Assembly (NCBI GenBank): GCA_029948255.1
Contig: JALIZF010001245.1
Coordinates: forward strand, 143,738-207,737
DNA length: 64,000 nt
From: Telmatactis stephensoni
Lineage: Eukaryota; Cnidaria; Anthozoa; Actiniaria; Isophelliidae
Reading direction: 5' to 3'
The notes under the pieces: model-generated
Databases searched by the model: none
Told to the model about the DNA's origin: nothing
What the model saw: only the letters and a program-made list of their open reading frames with translations
Part shown: positions 20,251 to 31,123 of the stretch, piece after piece
How the letters are laid out: each line of letters starts with the position of its first letter
Position numbering within the stretch: position 1 is the stretch's first letter
Made by a program: the position numbers and the translations under genes

Positions 20251-20524
20251 TACTTTCTTTCTGTCTTTCTTTATTTTAGTCTTTATTTGAACAAAGTCCA
20301 CATTAGTCCACATTTGAACAAAAGGAACAGGGACCGATCACAAAGGGAACAATTTGTTCCTTTGAGATGGGCTCCCTTCAAGCAGAAAAGGAACACAAAA
20401 TTCCTATTAGTTATAAAGGAACACGGACCTGTTTGTTCCGTTTTTTAAAAGACAATAACTAACATTATCATTGGTATGCCCAAATCAGCTTCAAACGGCA
20501 CACCAAAAGGCACTAGATATGCTC

Positions 20525-20615
20525 AGCCGTTTGTGGGCATGCACAGGCATGGCTAGACATGTCCAGGCATGTTTAGGCATGTCTAGGCACATTTAGGCAT
20601 GTCCGAGCAAGTTTA
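20525..20615. repeat. Minisatellite, ~10-bp AGGCATGTCT units
   Basis: About eight imperfect copies of AGGCATGTCT/AGGCATGTTT, just upstream of the recombinase gene. Confidence 0.7.
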
Positions 20616-20733
20616 AACATAATCAATCAGACATGTCAGAGCTATTTTAAGTGTTTTCTCTAGGGTATTTTAAGTATTTAGAATAGAAAATCATTATTCA
20701 GATTTCTTTATTCTAAAGAGGTCCCAAGGGCCT

Positions 20734-22322
20734 TTGGTGAATATGAGGTCCTATTATATTCATAAAACGTCTTTCCACGCCATGTCAAAACGAAAACAAA
20801 TCGATTGGTCCTCTTTCAAAGATGCTTCACCTAAACCAAAAAGATTGCACTTAGAAAAGGAAAGTGATGAAAAATATCACTGCCCTGTGCCAAATTGTGA
20901 TCATGAAGGATTCACAACACAGAGAGGATGCCAAAAACATGTCAAATTAAATCATGGCTGGTTTAACTACTTCGACGAGAAACCAGACCATAAAAGCGTT
21001 TCTGATGATGAACTGTCACGTCAAGTTTAAACAGGAAAACACATCTAGCCGTCTATTCTTCCTTCCTTTCCTGTTTCAAGTGCTATAGGTGATTCATTTT
21101 ATAACTGGCTCATAGGATGTGGTGGTGGAAAATCCTCACGCGATGCTCAGCAAACTTTAAGCAGAGCATTCAAATTTCTTAAATTTTGTTGTGAAGATGA
21201 AGATGAAGTGACTAATGACATAGTTGATTTTTCTATTTGTACGCCCGTCATGTTATTCAAGTTTGTTGATGCTCTACAAGAGGAATACCGCATTGGCCAT
21301 TCTGGTCGAATTGGATATATTGACTCTATTTCAGAACTCAGTGACTTTACAAAAATCAGTGGAACACTTGAAGAGGCCGTCTTAAGAAATATATCAGTGA
21401 CAGAAGTACATCTAAAAAAGGCAAGAAAGAGTGTTGCAAAGATGATGAAATTGCAATGGATGCACGACCTGGACATTGAGACTTTGGAATATTTCAGTAT
21501 TTGACAACAAAAATGATTGAAACAGCCAAAAACAATGAAGGCTTTGTGGATCAAAAACAGTTCAAGACTGTAATGACATATGGCTTTGATTAGCTAGTGT
21601 TGACAAAAAGTGACTTACAGGTCATTGGGGATTACATTCAACACATTCGTCCACGCCTTGAACCAAAGTGCGATTATGTTTTGGTGACGCGAAATGGCAA
21701 GCAATATGGCAAACTCAGCAACCTTATGACAAAAATGGTCTATGATGCCATTGAGAAGTACATTCACCCAAGTAGTTATCGACAACTAGTTGAAACGGAG
21801 AGTGTCAAAAACCTGACAAAAGAAGAACAAGATGCAGTGTCGAAGAATCAAAAGCACAGTTCTGTTGTTGCACATGTTCATTACCAAAAAGAACGCTCAA
21901 GGGACATAGCCAAAAAGGGAAAAGAGTGCATGAAAAAGCTCCAAGGCGTCCAAAGCGAACAACTAGAAGAATACATTCAATCGAAGTTGTGTGCATTAAA
22001 TGAATCGTGCCCTGAAGATGTGATGACATTAGTGATGACACACCTTTACCTCCAAGTGAAACAATGACCTGTTCACAGCAAAATAACTGTAACGATAACA
22101 ATGACGAACCTAAAAAGATGAGATCAGGCAGAAAACTGCAATGCAAAAAACTCCTATTCACTAATGAAGAAGACGACAAACTGGAAACAGGCATTATTAC
22201 TTTACGGAAATGGACAATGGACAGCTATGCTTAGAGATAAAAGATTTCAATTTCAAAGTGGTAGAAAAGCAGATTCATTAAAAAAACGAGCAGAAAGTAA
22301 ATTTCCTAAGCTATGTGTGTAA
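20734..22322 (+). pseudogene. C2H2 - tyrosine-recombinase-like - Myb/SANT transposon gene, frame-broken
   Basis: N-terminal ORF (20734-21030): YHCPVPNCDHEGFTTQRGC then KHVKLNH is a C2H2 finger. After stops the frame resumes near 21075 (GDSFYNWLIGCGGG, SRAFKFLKFCCEDE, LGYIDSISEL-type text) to 21504, shifts, and continues 21530-22067. There KYIHPSSYRQLVET, KNQKHSSVVAHVHY show R, H and Y spaced like the C-terminal half of tyrosine recombinases such as Cryptons. A last frame change near 22030 leads to LLFTNEEDDKLETGI, WTAMLRDKRFQFQSGR and ADSLKKRAESKFP, a Myb/SANT domain, with stop at 22322. About 110 residues expected from recalled paralogs are missing after 21490. A polyadenylation-like AATAAA follows. 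Recombinase identity is inferred; R-H-Y assignment is not proved. Confidence 0.65.
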
Positions 22323-22627
22323 AAAATATCACAATGAATGTACATAATGTAAAATAAATGAGACGCCCTATGCATGCATAATATTTGTGCTTTGAATTAA
22401 ATGAATATGAAGCGCGCTTAAATAGTCGGGTTTGCGCTGCAAGTATATCCATGGAAGTGTTGGGGAAGGGGAGGGGAGGGATGGTCATTCAGGAGTCAAT
22501 ACAACGACAAAAAGCGCCTTTTAGTAGGTTTTCAAATTAACGAGAACTTTGATAACAATTCGCGACGCAGTAAAATGAGTAAGTGTTTTATTTCATTGCA
22601 ATAACTGATAATGATATGATATGAAAA
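22323..22627. other. Intergenic region between convergent genes
   Basis: Carries AATAAA for the plus-strand gene (near 22353) and, on the minus strand, AATAAA near 22580 for the opposing gene. A GGGGAAGGGGAGGGGAGGG run lies at about 22461-22480. No ORF. Confidence 0.5.
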
Positions 22628-23165
22628 CTATTCTGGGTGCTCTTTTCTTTTTCTACATTGTTCTTGTAGCTCCATTTGGCTTGATGGTGGGGTTGTATAG
22701 CCTTGATCGTCGTCGTCGTCGTCATCCTTATCTTGCTCGTGTTTTATTTGTAGAGTCATCCTGGTTTTGGTCCAGCTTTTGACATTCTGTCGCCAATGGA
22801 AGGGGATCCACTAGATTTGTCACGAGGTGCTTGTAACTTTCTGAAAGAATTGCCCGTTGACGTGCCTCTATGGCCTTTTGCACCTTGTATGTTCCTGCGC
22901 CCTTGTGGAATGATGGAACTGCTCTGTTAGGATTTAAATCCTCCCTTTGGCAAAACATTTTTCAGAGTCATTTGAGTGCTGACTATGAACAATTTCAACG
23001 TTTTCATGCAATTCTAGCTCTTTTCTGCACAGCCACAAACCTTGGGCGAAGATCTTTTGGATTTTCTTTTCATTGGCTTTTTGTTGTTGAAGGTCTCGTT
23101 CTTTTTTTCTTTCTGACAACTTCTTCATTACTTTGTTGTTGATGTCTGGCGGAAGCTCTTCATAT
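22628..23165 (-). pseudogene. C-terminal part of SF3-helicase-like gene
   Basis: Downstream part of the gene split by Gypsy-1. It resumes right after the LTR with EELPPDINNKVMKKLSE and a coiled-coil-like KKERDLQQQKANEKKIQK. Then follow LWLCRKELELHE and, in another frame, EARQRAILSESYKHLV. The frame ending at TAG 22628 has an Asp run (from a GTC array) and YTTPPSSQMELQEQ. Very charged with no domain of its own. AATAAA follows about 45 bp beyond the stop. Confidence 0.5.
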
Positions 23166-23685
23166 TGTTGCGGTACCGATTGATCTACGAGTTTTATTAA
23201 GTTTGCTCTCTTATTAAGTTCGCTCTTCTTGCTTTATTACTCTTCAGGTATCTTCTAATCTCTCCTAAAAACTATTAACTCTTACAGCTTATTTACCTAG
23301 ATATGCTCTTTGTTTAAAAATGAAATACTTTCCTTTTTAGGAATACGATTTAAGCTATAAGGATTGACAATTGCTGAGAAGGGGAACTCCCTAATTAATA
23401 TTTAGTTAGCCTTGAACTTGCGAATGGCAATTACTGAAAAGAGGGGGAATCCCTACTTAAAATCTAGTTAGCCTTAAAATTCAATTACAAATGTGTCGTA
23501 AACAGGAACTAAATTAACTTTCACTATAACGACGTCCACGGTCGACATTGAAAACAGTCCTACAATTATTAACGACTAAACTGTTCAGGACTACAAACTT
23601 AGATTTATGAAATGTTTAAATCAGGCTAACTTTTGCTAAAAGATTATTGAGTTGATATTAAAATGCTTTTGGGCGTGGCATAACA
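23166..23685 (-). repeat. Gypsy-1 3' LTR
   Basis: 520 bp, begins TGTTATGCCACGCCC and ends GGTACCGCAACA in element orientation. TG...CA termini. Confidence 0.93.
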
Positions 23686-23700
23686 TGCCCCCCCTCTTAG
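23686..23700 (-). other. Gypsy-1 polypurine tract
   Basis: AAGAGGGGGGGCA directly before the 3' LTR in element orientation; primes plus-strand DNA synthesis. Confidence 0.8.
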
Positions 23701-23972
23701 TTTGGTGCACCTCCTGATGCACCTCTAAGCTATAAGGTAGGATTCAAAAACGATAACGCTATCTACAAAGTTCGTTTTTCTACTTACTGCAATTTGTCTA
23801 CAAAGTTAACAAATTTTAAAATGTTTATAAAGTTAACAAATATCAAATGTTTTTTTTTCTTTTGTTTTTGTTTTTGTTGTTGTTCTTGTTCTTGCTTTGT
23901 CTTCTTCTTTGCTTGTGTTCTTCTTTATTTAGCTGTAAGGGAACCTTACTTAAGTATGAAACGCTTGTTTCT

Positions 23973-26039
23973 TTATGTTGGTGGACTATCACGTACTTCA
24001 AATTTTCTTGGTTTGTGGCAGTGTCTACAAGTCTTAGGTTGTGGTGTTTTACAATGCACGATTACCAATATTATAACGATTATGGTGTTCAAGCCTGTAA
24101 AAGCGGCAATGGTGTAAAGGATTATTTCATCCAAGGTGGTTATGTTATCTTCTTTGATGGCATCAATGTTTTTATTGGCAGTGTCAATATCAATATTAAG
24201 CTTCTGGTCGTACAAGTCATACAGTTTATTTAACTGGCGTGTAATGTTATCATCTATCTTTGTAGCTTTAGGTATGTTTAAGGAATCATAGTGTAACTGT
24301 AGGTTGATGTTGTCTTGGATGTTCCAAGGTATGTATTGCATTGATTGTTCCTTACAAATTGGTAATGCTATCTCCATTCGCTTTGGGCATTTAGACAATC
24401 CAGATCTCATTCCTTTAAAAGTTACATTACATGGAAAATGGTAGATTGTTAACGGTGAAACCGTTAAAGTTCCAACATTAGTGTTTAATAAGCCGGTAGT
24501 GGTTGACAGGTAAAAACGACCACCAAGATGTATTATTGGATGCAAATCATGACAAGATTTGGACGATAGGTGATACCGTGGGTAACTCAACTTCATGCCA
24601 GGAACTCCAAGGAAAGCCAAGCCACTCAATATCGTTTATTATTTGTAGAATGTTAGTAGGACAAAGCACAGCATTATTGGTTATAAAACATTTATCTAAT
24701 GTGGATGTAGATATAATATGCTTAGTATAAGGACAAGTAATTAAAGCAAGATTAACGTTTTTTAACAGGACCTTCATAACAAGAGTTAGAAATATTAAAT
24801 TTAAGAGGTGTTAAGTGCTCTATAGTACAAAAAGATTCCTTACTAGGAATTTTCTGGCACCATAGCTAAGATGTTAATAGTTACTTTGTTATGGTTATGC
24901 TCAACATCAATAATTGGATCAGCAAGAACAGGCAAGTTATTTTTAAGTGCATCTATGGTAAACTCAAGCTTTGGGTGACCATGCAATCCTGACAGAAACT
25001 CAGAGAACATAAACTGTGGTAAATCCAAGGAACCGAATAAAATTTTGTTATTAAGTTGCGCTAACTGAGTCATAACATCTTGGATCTCAAAGTACCTCAT
25101 TATAACAGAAAAAGCACGGCTGTTTTCAGTGGCAAATTTTGATAAGAAAGCCATGTTAAGGTATTCATCACAATCAACTCTGTTTGCCATCTTTTTCAAC
25201 TCTATCTTCCATTCTTTGAATGTTTTGTCTATTCCTTTCACAGCAAAAATCAGTCCATTAAGCTTAGTGTTTATGTTATCTGTAATCTTGAAGAGATGGA
25301 CAACTTTACCATTTACTACATGAATCAAATGTCTGGAGGTATCCATAGCCATGGTAATACTTCTGAGTGTTGACTTTAAATTTTCCACGTGGTTTGTCTC
25401 ACATGTATGACCAGTGGCTTTGTAAAGGGCTCTAAAAATTCCCATGGCACCTGCATGGCAAAACCAACTTGATCTTGGCTTTCTTCTCTTACCTTTTAGC
25501 CACATACGTTCGTCAGTAGTCAAACTACGACACTTATTAAGTGCCCACAACTTACATTTTTGTAAGCTATTTCTATATCCTCTAGGACAACTCATTCTTG
25601 ATGGTATTCCAGTTTGGTAGTAAAAATATCTTCTTAGGTAAGTATCGCACTCAATCAGAGTCGAAAAGCCAGGCAAGGACAAAAGTCGCTGTGCCGTTTC
25701 TTGGACTTGCAACAGTGAATTGAGTAAACGGTTGTAGAAATCGGTTTTCAATCTCGAACAAGAGTAATTTGAAAAGATGATTGGGTCTCCCATTGAAAGA
25801 GTTGGCAGCTCCACTGATACGTGAATCAACTTTGTGTCATCGTAGAAGGTCAACGGTTTAGCACTGTGACTTATCACTAATGATGAAGGATAGAATGTAA
25901 TTTTTTTCATTAAGTGACCCATATTGCTGAGTGGCAACAAGCTGGATATAAACGACTTCGCTAAAAAGTAAGATGAACAAGTACCACATGTTGAAACTGC
26001 ACATGTAATGGACCTATAAGAAATCAGGTAAACTTTCAT
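23973..26039 (-). pseudogene. Gypsy-1 env-like glycoprotein region, frameshifted
   Basis: The first frame (26039-24843, 398 aa) starts with a hydrophobic signal-like segment. It holds many Cys, a basic cluster GKRRKPRSS that could be a furin-type cleavage site, a following small/hydrophobic stretch, and a long helical part (DNINTKLNGLIFAVKGI). Frame changes near 24845, 24750 and 24600 separate it from the last part (24629-23973). That part has IILYTIAAFTGLNTIIVI, a transmembrane segment near the C-terminus, and a short basic Cys-rich tail. Position after pol, signal, cleavage-like site and terminal anchor together indicate an envelope-type fusion protein like those of errantiviruses. Homology is inferred from layout only. 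Confidence 0.6.
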
Positions 26040-26223
26040 TTATAATACGAAATGATTTCAAGAATATAATTTTATTAACATTAATACTTTATTTGTATAA
26101 ACTGATATACAATTTATTTGTATTACGTATTACACAATATATCTATATGAACTGTTACATGAATGCTTTAACAGAATAACTACTATTACAACTTAACTTC
26201 TTAATTACGCATTTATAACATTG

Positions 26224-28782
26224 TTAGCCTGGACGAAAGATGACGCCTTCAGGAATAGGCCTTGGGTGAGTTATATAGTAGTTCCTTATCCGCTCCATTT
26301 CTTCAGTGACGGACTGGAATTTTCTTATTCCCTCAATTAAAGCTAAACATTCTCTTTCTGTAGTTGAATAATTCTGCTCTGCCTGAGTAAAATTACGACC
26401 ATTATAAGCAATAGCTCTTTCTAAACCATCATCTGTTATTTGTGCTAAAGCCATTCCTATACCCGTTGAACTTGCATCAACAAACAGGTGAAATTCTCTG
26501 GTAAAATCTGGATACACTAGTATGGGCGCAGTTGTTAAAGCTGATTTTAAGGTATGAAAAGCTTCTTGGCATTCAGGACTCCATTCAAACTTTACAGATT
26601 TCTTTGTAAGGTGATTTAGAGGATGGGCTATATGTGCAAAATTCTTAATAAATCTTCTATAATAGTTTGCCAATCCAAGGAAACTTTTTAACTGTTTATA
26701 ATTTTTCGGAACTGGAAATTCCTGTACTGCTTTGATTTTACTTAGACACGGTTTAATGCCACTAGGTGTTACTAGGTAACCTAAATATTCAAGCTCTTGC
26801 TTGGCAAATTCACATTTCTTTGGGTTTAACTTGAGATTGGCGTCACGCAATCTTGAGAATACTTCTTCAAGGTGCTTCAAATGGTCATTAGCAGACTTTG
26901 AAAATATGATTATATCATCAATGTAGATAAGTGCGCTCTTGTACTCTAAGCCTCGCAAAATGTGACCCATTAAACGTTGGAACGATGCTGGTGAGTTTGT
27001 TAAACCAAACGGCAAGACTTGAAATTCATACAAACCATTATGAGTAACAAATGCTGACTTATCTTTAGTAGCTGGGTCTAATGGTATCTGCCAATAACCG
27101 GACTTTAAGTCTAAGGTTGTAAAGTACTGAGTTCCACACAAACTATCTAAAACTTCAGATATCAAAGGCAAGGGAAATGAATCCTTTCTTGTTACTGCAT
27201 TTACTTTTCTATAATCTACACAAAAACGCATTTCTCCATTTTTCTTTTTGACTAGAACCACAGGACTAGACCAACTGCTTGTTGAAGGCTGGGCAATATT
27301 CAAATCACACATCTCCTTAACTTGTCTGTCTATTTCTTTTCTGTTTTCTGGTGAAGTCCAATAAGGTCTTTGTTTAATTGGAACTTGACCATCGGTTAGA
27401 ATTGTGTGCTGCACTAACGTTGTTCGGCCTAAATCCTGCAGTTTATTAGCAAAAATATCACGATAGTCATATAATAAATCACGTAAATTCGCTTTGTCTG
27501 GACCGGAAAAAGCAGACTTGGAAATGTCCGGAAGTGAAGAGTAGTCACGTTCCATTTGTTCTTGTATGTTTACCTGCGTTGCGTGATCATTCCTTTTGCC
27601 ATCTAATTCAAAGGTTTCAATGTTCGGGTCAACAGAACTGAATGTCGCCAACTTCGTTCTTCTATCAATTCTAACTGGTTTAGCAGTTGGATTCATTAAT
27701 CGTATCGGGACTGCATTCTCACTTGATAACTTAACAAGCTCTGCTGCACCAATGATAGAGTACTTTTCTGGCAATTCTGCTCTAGCACTTATCAAACCAG
27801 TGGTGTCTTGTTGCAATACTTCATCAAGCTTTCCTGCTATGATAGTCTCTGATTGTGGAGGCAAAATAAAAGTAAATGGAGCATGTACTGCGTAGGACTT
27901 CTCTTCATTTTCTGTGTTGTTCATAACTGCTGGTATATCATCGATTTCCAGAAAAGGAAAATTAGGTTCGTTGTTTAGAGTTTCATGAGAATCTGTCGAC
28001 TTAGGAACTAAAGTAAATATCCCTTCAAAAAGATCAAAGACACAAATAAACTGATTAAGTAAATCTCTTCCTAAAATAAAGTCGTAACTCAAATTCCTAA
28101 TTACTACTGCTCGTAGACTAAAAACATTATCTTGTACTTGTAAAGTTACACTAGTTTCACCTAACACATTTAGAGGTTTTCCGTCGACACTTTCTACTGC
28201 CGTTGAACGATTACATGATAATAACTGATGATTATGTTTGAGCTTCTGCCAAGTCTTGTCGCTCAAACATGTCATTGTCGCTCCAGTATCGACCAGTAAG
28301 GTAACATCCACATCGCCAATTTTTCCTTTTAATGTTGAATTAATTGGGTTTCCACTCAGTTTAATTACACTGATACGATTGACCCTTGTTGGGGCGGTTT
28401 GACCATTTTCCTGTTTAATTTCAGTTTGCTGATTTTCTTTGTTAATTGTTGGCTGAACCTTACGACTACCTTGAACTTGACACTGCGTAGACGTCATTGC
28501 AGAATCTTGTTGTACAGTAGTTCTAACTAAAGGCTCGCCTTTGGCACTTTCTTGTGAAATTTGTTGTATTTGTGCGCGCTGTTTTTGTAACAAATTTTGT
28601 GCTTCAAAAGACTTAAGATACAACTGATCTCTTAGAGAATTTGCGCAAACTTCATCTTTTGTTTCTTCGTTTTCGTCATTCTGTACAAGGCTGGCTTCTT
28701 TGATGGCGTTACTCTTTCGCCGAAACATTTGCGTTTTTATTTCTTGATTTCGTTTAGGCATAGAATTGTCACGGGCCCCCAT
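26224..28782 (-). CDS. Gypsy-1 pol: protease, RT, partial RNase H; no integrase
   Basis: 852 residues. Protease VTLLVDTGATMTCLS; reverse transcriptase with KNGEMRFCVDYRKVN, FTTLDLKSGYWQI, FGLTNSPASFQRLM and the catalytic YIDDIIIFSK; tether FLGLANYYRRFIKNF; RNase H start FVDASSTGIGMALAQ and STTERECLALIEG. At about 26311-26319 the sequence after GIRKFQ jumps to SVTEEMERIRN and a stop at 26224. The rest of RNase H and all of integrase (zinc domain, DDE core) are missing. The tail probably is the original pol C-terminus. Upstream of 28782 gag is in a different frame, so frameshifting or re-initiation is needed. Confidence 0.9.
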   Translation of the reverse strand: MGARDNSMPKRNQEIKTQMFRRKSNAIKEASLVQNDENEETKDEVCANSLRDQLYLKSFEAQNLLQKQRAQIQQISQESAKGEPLVRTTVQQDSAMTSTQCQVQGSRKVQPTINKENQQTEIKQENGQTAPTRVNRISVIKLSGNPINSTLKGKIGDVDVTLLVDTGATMTCLSDKTWQKLKHNHQLLSCNRSTAVESVDGKPLNVLGETSVTLQVQDNVFSLRAVVIRNLSYDFILGRDLLNQFICVFDLFEGIFTLVPKSTDSHETLNNEPNFPFLEIDDIPAVMNNTENEEKSYAVHAPFTFILPPQSETIIAGKLDEVLQQDTTGLISARAELPEKYSIIGAAELVKLSSENAVPIRLMNPTAKPVRIDRRTKLATFSSVDPNIETFELDGKRNDHATQVNIQEQMERDYSSLPDISKSAFSGPDKANLRDLLYDYRDIFANKLQDLGRTTLVQHTILTDGQVPIKQRPYWTSPENRKEIDRQVKEMCDLNIAQPSTSSWSSPVVLVKKKNGEMRFCVDYRKVNAVTRKDSFPLPLISEVLDSLCGTQYFTTLDLKSGYWQIPLDPATKDKSAFVTHNGLYEFQVLPFGLTNSPASFQRLMGHILRGLEYKSALIYIDDIIIFSKSANDHLKHLEEVFSRLRDANLKLNPKKCEFAKQELEYLGYLVTPSGIKPCLSKIKAVQEFPVPKNYKQLKSFLGLANYYRRFIKNFAHIAHPLNHLTKKSVKFEWSPECQEAFHTLKSALTTAPILVYPDFTREFHLFVDASSTGIGMALAQITDDGLERAIAYNGRNFTQAEQNYSTTERECLALIEGIRKFQSVTEEMERIRNYYITHPRPIPEGVIFRPG

Positions 28783-28823
28783 CCTATGATTATTAGAAGA
28801 TAACTCTATGATGAGGGCCCCCT

Positions 28824-30806
28824 CTAGTTTTCCTGGGGCTTATGTTGTGTACTACGCACTGGAAATTCTTGATTAGGGAGATTTGCAGGGTTCTGCTGTC
28901 GTTGATTGCTGGTACTTTGGTTTTGATTTCGATTGCGGTTGAAATTTCTTTGGCTTTGATCCTGACGCTGGGTATTTTGAGCAAAATAAGATCTACAATT
29001 ATAAATAGCATGACCTCGTTTACCACAATAGCCACAAATAATGACACCGGATGTTGTTCTTCTACCTCTTGCGAAACTACCTGAATAACTACGATTCTGT
29101 CCAACTCTATTTGCATTTTGACTTTGGCCTTGACTTCTAAACTGTTGTTGAATTTCCTCTCTTATTATTTGCCTAATATCAGGAGTCGCTGTTGACGGCA
29201 TTGAATCATATTGCTGGCCACTTTGTGGTACTGCATATTGCAAATTCTGCTGCGGTAGGCTAGGAAAATTTAGGCCATTTATTGTAGGGTCTAAAATACT
29301 AGGTATTGAGCTTGAAAAAGGCATATTCCCGAATTGCGCGCCAGCATTGATCGCACTTTCACTTGGCTTAGAGATTGCTGCAACTGTTGATTTTGGCATC
29401 TGGCCAAGGCTAGCTGAGGCCAACCCAGATTCCTTCAGTTGTTGGATGATTTCTTGCGATAGTTTTTTCGTATCAACTGGTGCACTGCTACAATCTGCTG
29501 ACATAACTTTTTTTAATTTCGCAAAACTTTCTGCTGCCTCGAATGAAGCTGGTTCTCGCAATGCAACATACTCTTTTATGTCTCTGCGCAGGCCTTTGAC
29601 AAAATGATGAAGCCATTCTGAAGGTGGCAAGTTAAGCCTACTGCATTGCTTACGAATATCAGTAGCGTAACTACTTAGCAGTTCTCCCTCTTTTTGCTTT
29701 CTCTCATTTAAAATTTGTCTTAAGCGCCAGTTAGAAGCTGTTGATGCAAACTGTTTTTCTAGAGCGCCTACAAGTTGATCATAGTTCAAGCTGCCAGAGT
29801 CGGGCAGAGAAGTAAACCAAATACTAGCAGCTCCTTTAAGATACAATGGAAGCGCTTTAACCTGCTTTTCTTTTGTCCATCCACACATTTCGGCAGCGCG
29901 AGTGTAATTGTTAATAAAACTATGAATATCTTCATTCTCCTCCCCTTTAAACATAGGAAAGCTAAAGACTCCCCTAAATCCTAATGACTCTTGGCAAGCG
30001 GTATGCAAAGCGGCCATTCTTCGTTCATGATCTTCATGTTCAAACCTTAAGTTTTCCAATTGTCTTTCTAAAGATTCTTCCATCATGCGCATTGAATCTA
30101 AAGGGGAATTTGAACCGTCTGATTCTAATTGTTGTTGATGTCCAGAAGTTTCAGTTTCAGCGCTAAATTGTGGGTGTTGCCTGCGGAGTATATACGTTGA
30201 GCCACTAAAATCTGGTAAATTCTCTTCGTTTTGTTGAATAACAACGTCGTCATAAAAAGGATTTATCGTTATGTGCTCATGACCAATGTCTTCTTCAGGC
30301 GGTTCATGTATTTCTAGCCACTCTTCAGGCGGAGGAGGCAATTCTTCAGGCACAGTTGTAAAATTATCAAAGAAAGGAGTTTGAGAAGGCTGAGGCTGAG
30401 GAGGACGTTTAACTGCTGTTTGTAAATTGCTTGCTGCAAAAGCGATATTTTCTGCGCTAGTTTCTAACGTTGTAAGCGGTACGCGCGATCTTATTCTAGG
30501 TAAAACATTAGCAGATGAAACTGTTGGGTCCTGCGTTGGACTTGCGTCGTTGTCTTCAGCAACTCGGCTAAGATGTGAAAACGAATAAGATTTTTGCACT
30601 GGAGTACTTTTGGCGTCGGGTGAGATACGAAGTAACTGTCGCGCAGATTGAAAGAATTTCTTAACAGGGCTGGGCCTTTTTGGCTCGTCCGGACACTCAC
30701 AGACCTCTTCTTCTGCTGAAACGGCTTTCGCCACTCGAGCTTTACTTCGAGTCCACAGTTTGAAAAAAGTTAACAAACTTAGCAAATAATAAAAAGGTGC
30801 AGACAA
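28824..30806 (-). CDS. Gypsy-1 gag with one zinc knuckle
   Basis: 660 residues. The N-terminus is basic and serine-rich, then a proline-rich stretch (PEELPPPPEEW). The capsid region includes FPMFKGEENEDIHSFINNY, CGWTKEKQVKALPLYLKG and LRQILNERKQKEGELLSSY, the Ty3/Gypsy gag pattern. Near the C-terminus CGYCGKRGHAIYNC is a CX2CX4HX4C knuckle for RNA packaging, in an R/N/Q-rich tail. Intact frame. Start taken at the first ATG after the leader. Confidence 0.88.
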   Translation of the reverse strand: MSAPFYYLLSLLTFFKLWTRSKARVAKAVSAEEEVCECPDEPKRPSPVKKFFQSARQLLRISPDAKSTPVQKSYSFSHLSRVAEDNDASPTQDPTVSSANVLPRIRSRVPLTTLETSAENIAFAASNLQTAVKRPPQPQPSQTPFFDNFTTVPEELPPPPEEWLEIHEPPEEDIGHEHITINPFYDDVVIQQNEENLPDFSGSTYILRRQHPQFSAETETSGHQQQLESDGSNSPLDSMRMMEESLERQLENLRFEHEDHERRMAALHTACQESLGFRGVFSFPMFKGEENEDIHSFINNYTRAAEMCGWTKEKQVKALPLYLKGAASIWFTSLPDSGSLNYDQLVGALEKQFASTASNWRLRQILNERKQKEGELLSSYATDIRKQCSRLNLPPSEWLHHFVKGLRRDIKEYVALREPASFEAAESFAKLKKVMSADCSSAPVDTKKLSQEIIQQLKESGLASASLGQMPKSTVAAISKPSESAINAGAQFGNMPFSSSIPSILDPTINGLNFPSLPQQNLQYAVPQSGQQYDSMPSTATPDIRQIIREEIQQQFRSQGQSQNANRVGQNRSYSGSFARGRRTTSGVIICGYCGKRGHAIYNCRSYFAQNTQRQDQSQRNFNRNRNQNQSTSNQRQQNPANLPNQEFPVRSTQHKPQEN

Positions 30807-31102
30807 TTAAAATGCTAAAACGCTATGCTTTCAGAGCTTGCCTGTGGCGCCGCGGAGACGACCAAAACAAAAGCGCAGAAACCACAAGTTAACACTAACG
30901 GCGAGTTAAATAGCAATTAACTACGGTGTTAAAAGATAAGATAAAATATGAACAATAAAATTAAGTTAAGAATAACATACAACTATGATTAAACAACAAT
31001 AAGAATACGTAAATAATATCTTGTGGCAATGGAAAATCCAGAGAACAAGTAAAAAAAATCAAGCAACCACGAAAATCACAATAAAAGAACTCAACAAACC
31101 TC

Positions 31103-31120
31103 GCACTAGGTTCTCCACCA
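31103..31120 (-). other. Gypsy-1 primer-binding site
   Basis: TGGTGGAGAACCTAGTGC begins three bases after the 5' LTR. TGG start fits pairing with a tRNA CCA end; I could not name the tRNA. Confidence 0.6.
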
Positions 31121-31123
31121 ATT

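Noticed and set aside
22728..22958. Stand-alone small charged protein
   Set aside because: Collinear continuation of the helicase-like gene after the Gypsy-1 insertion, in a shifted frame.
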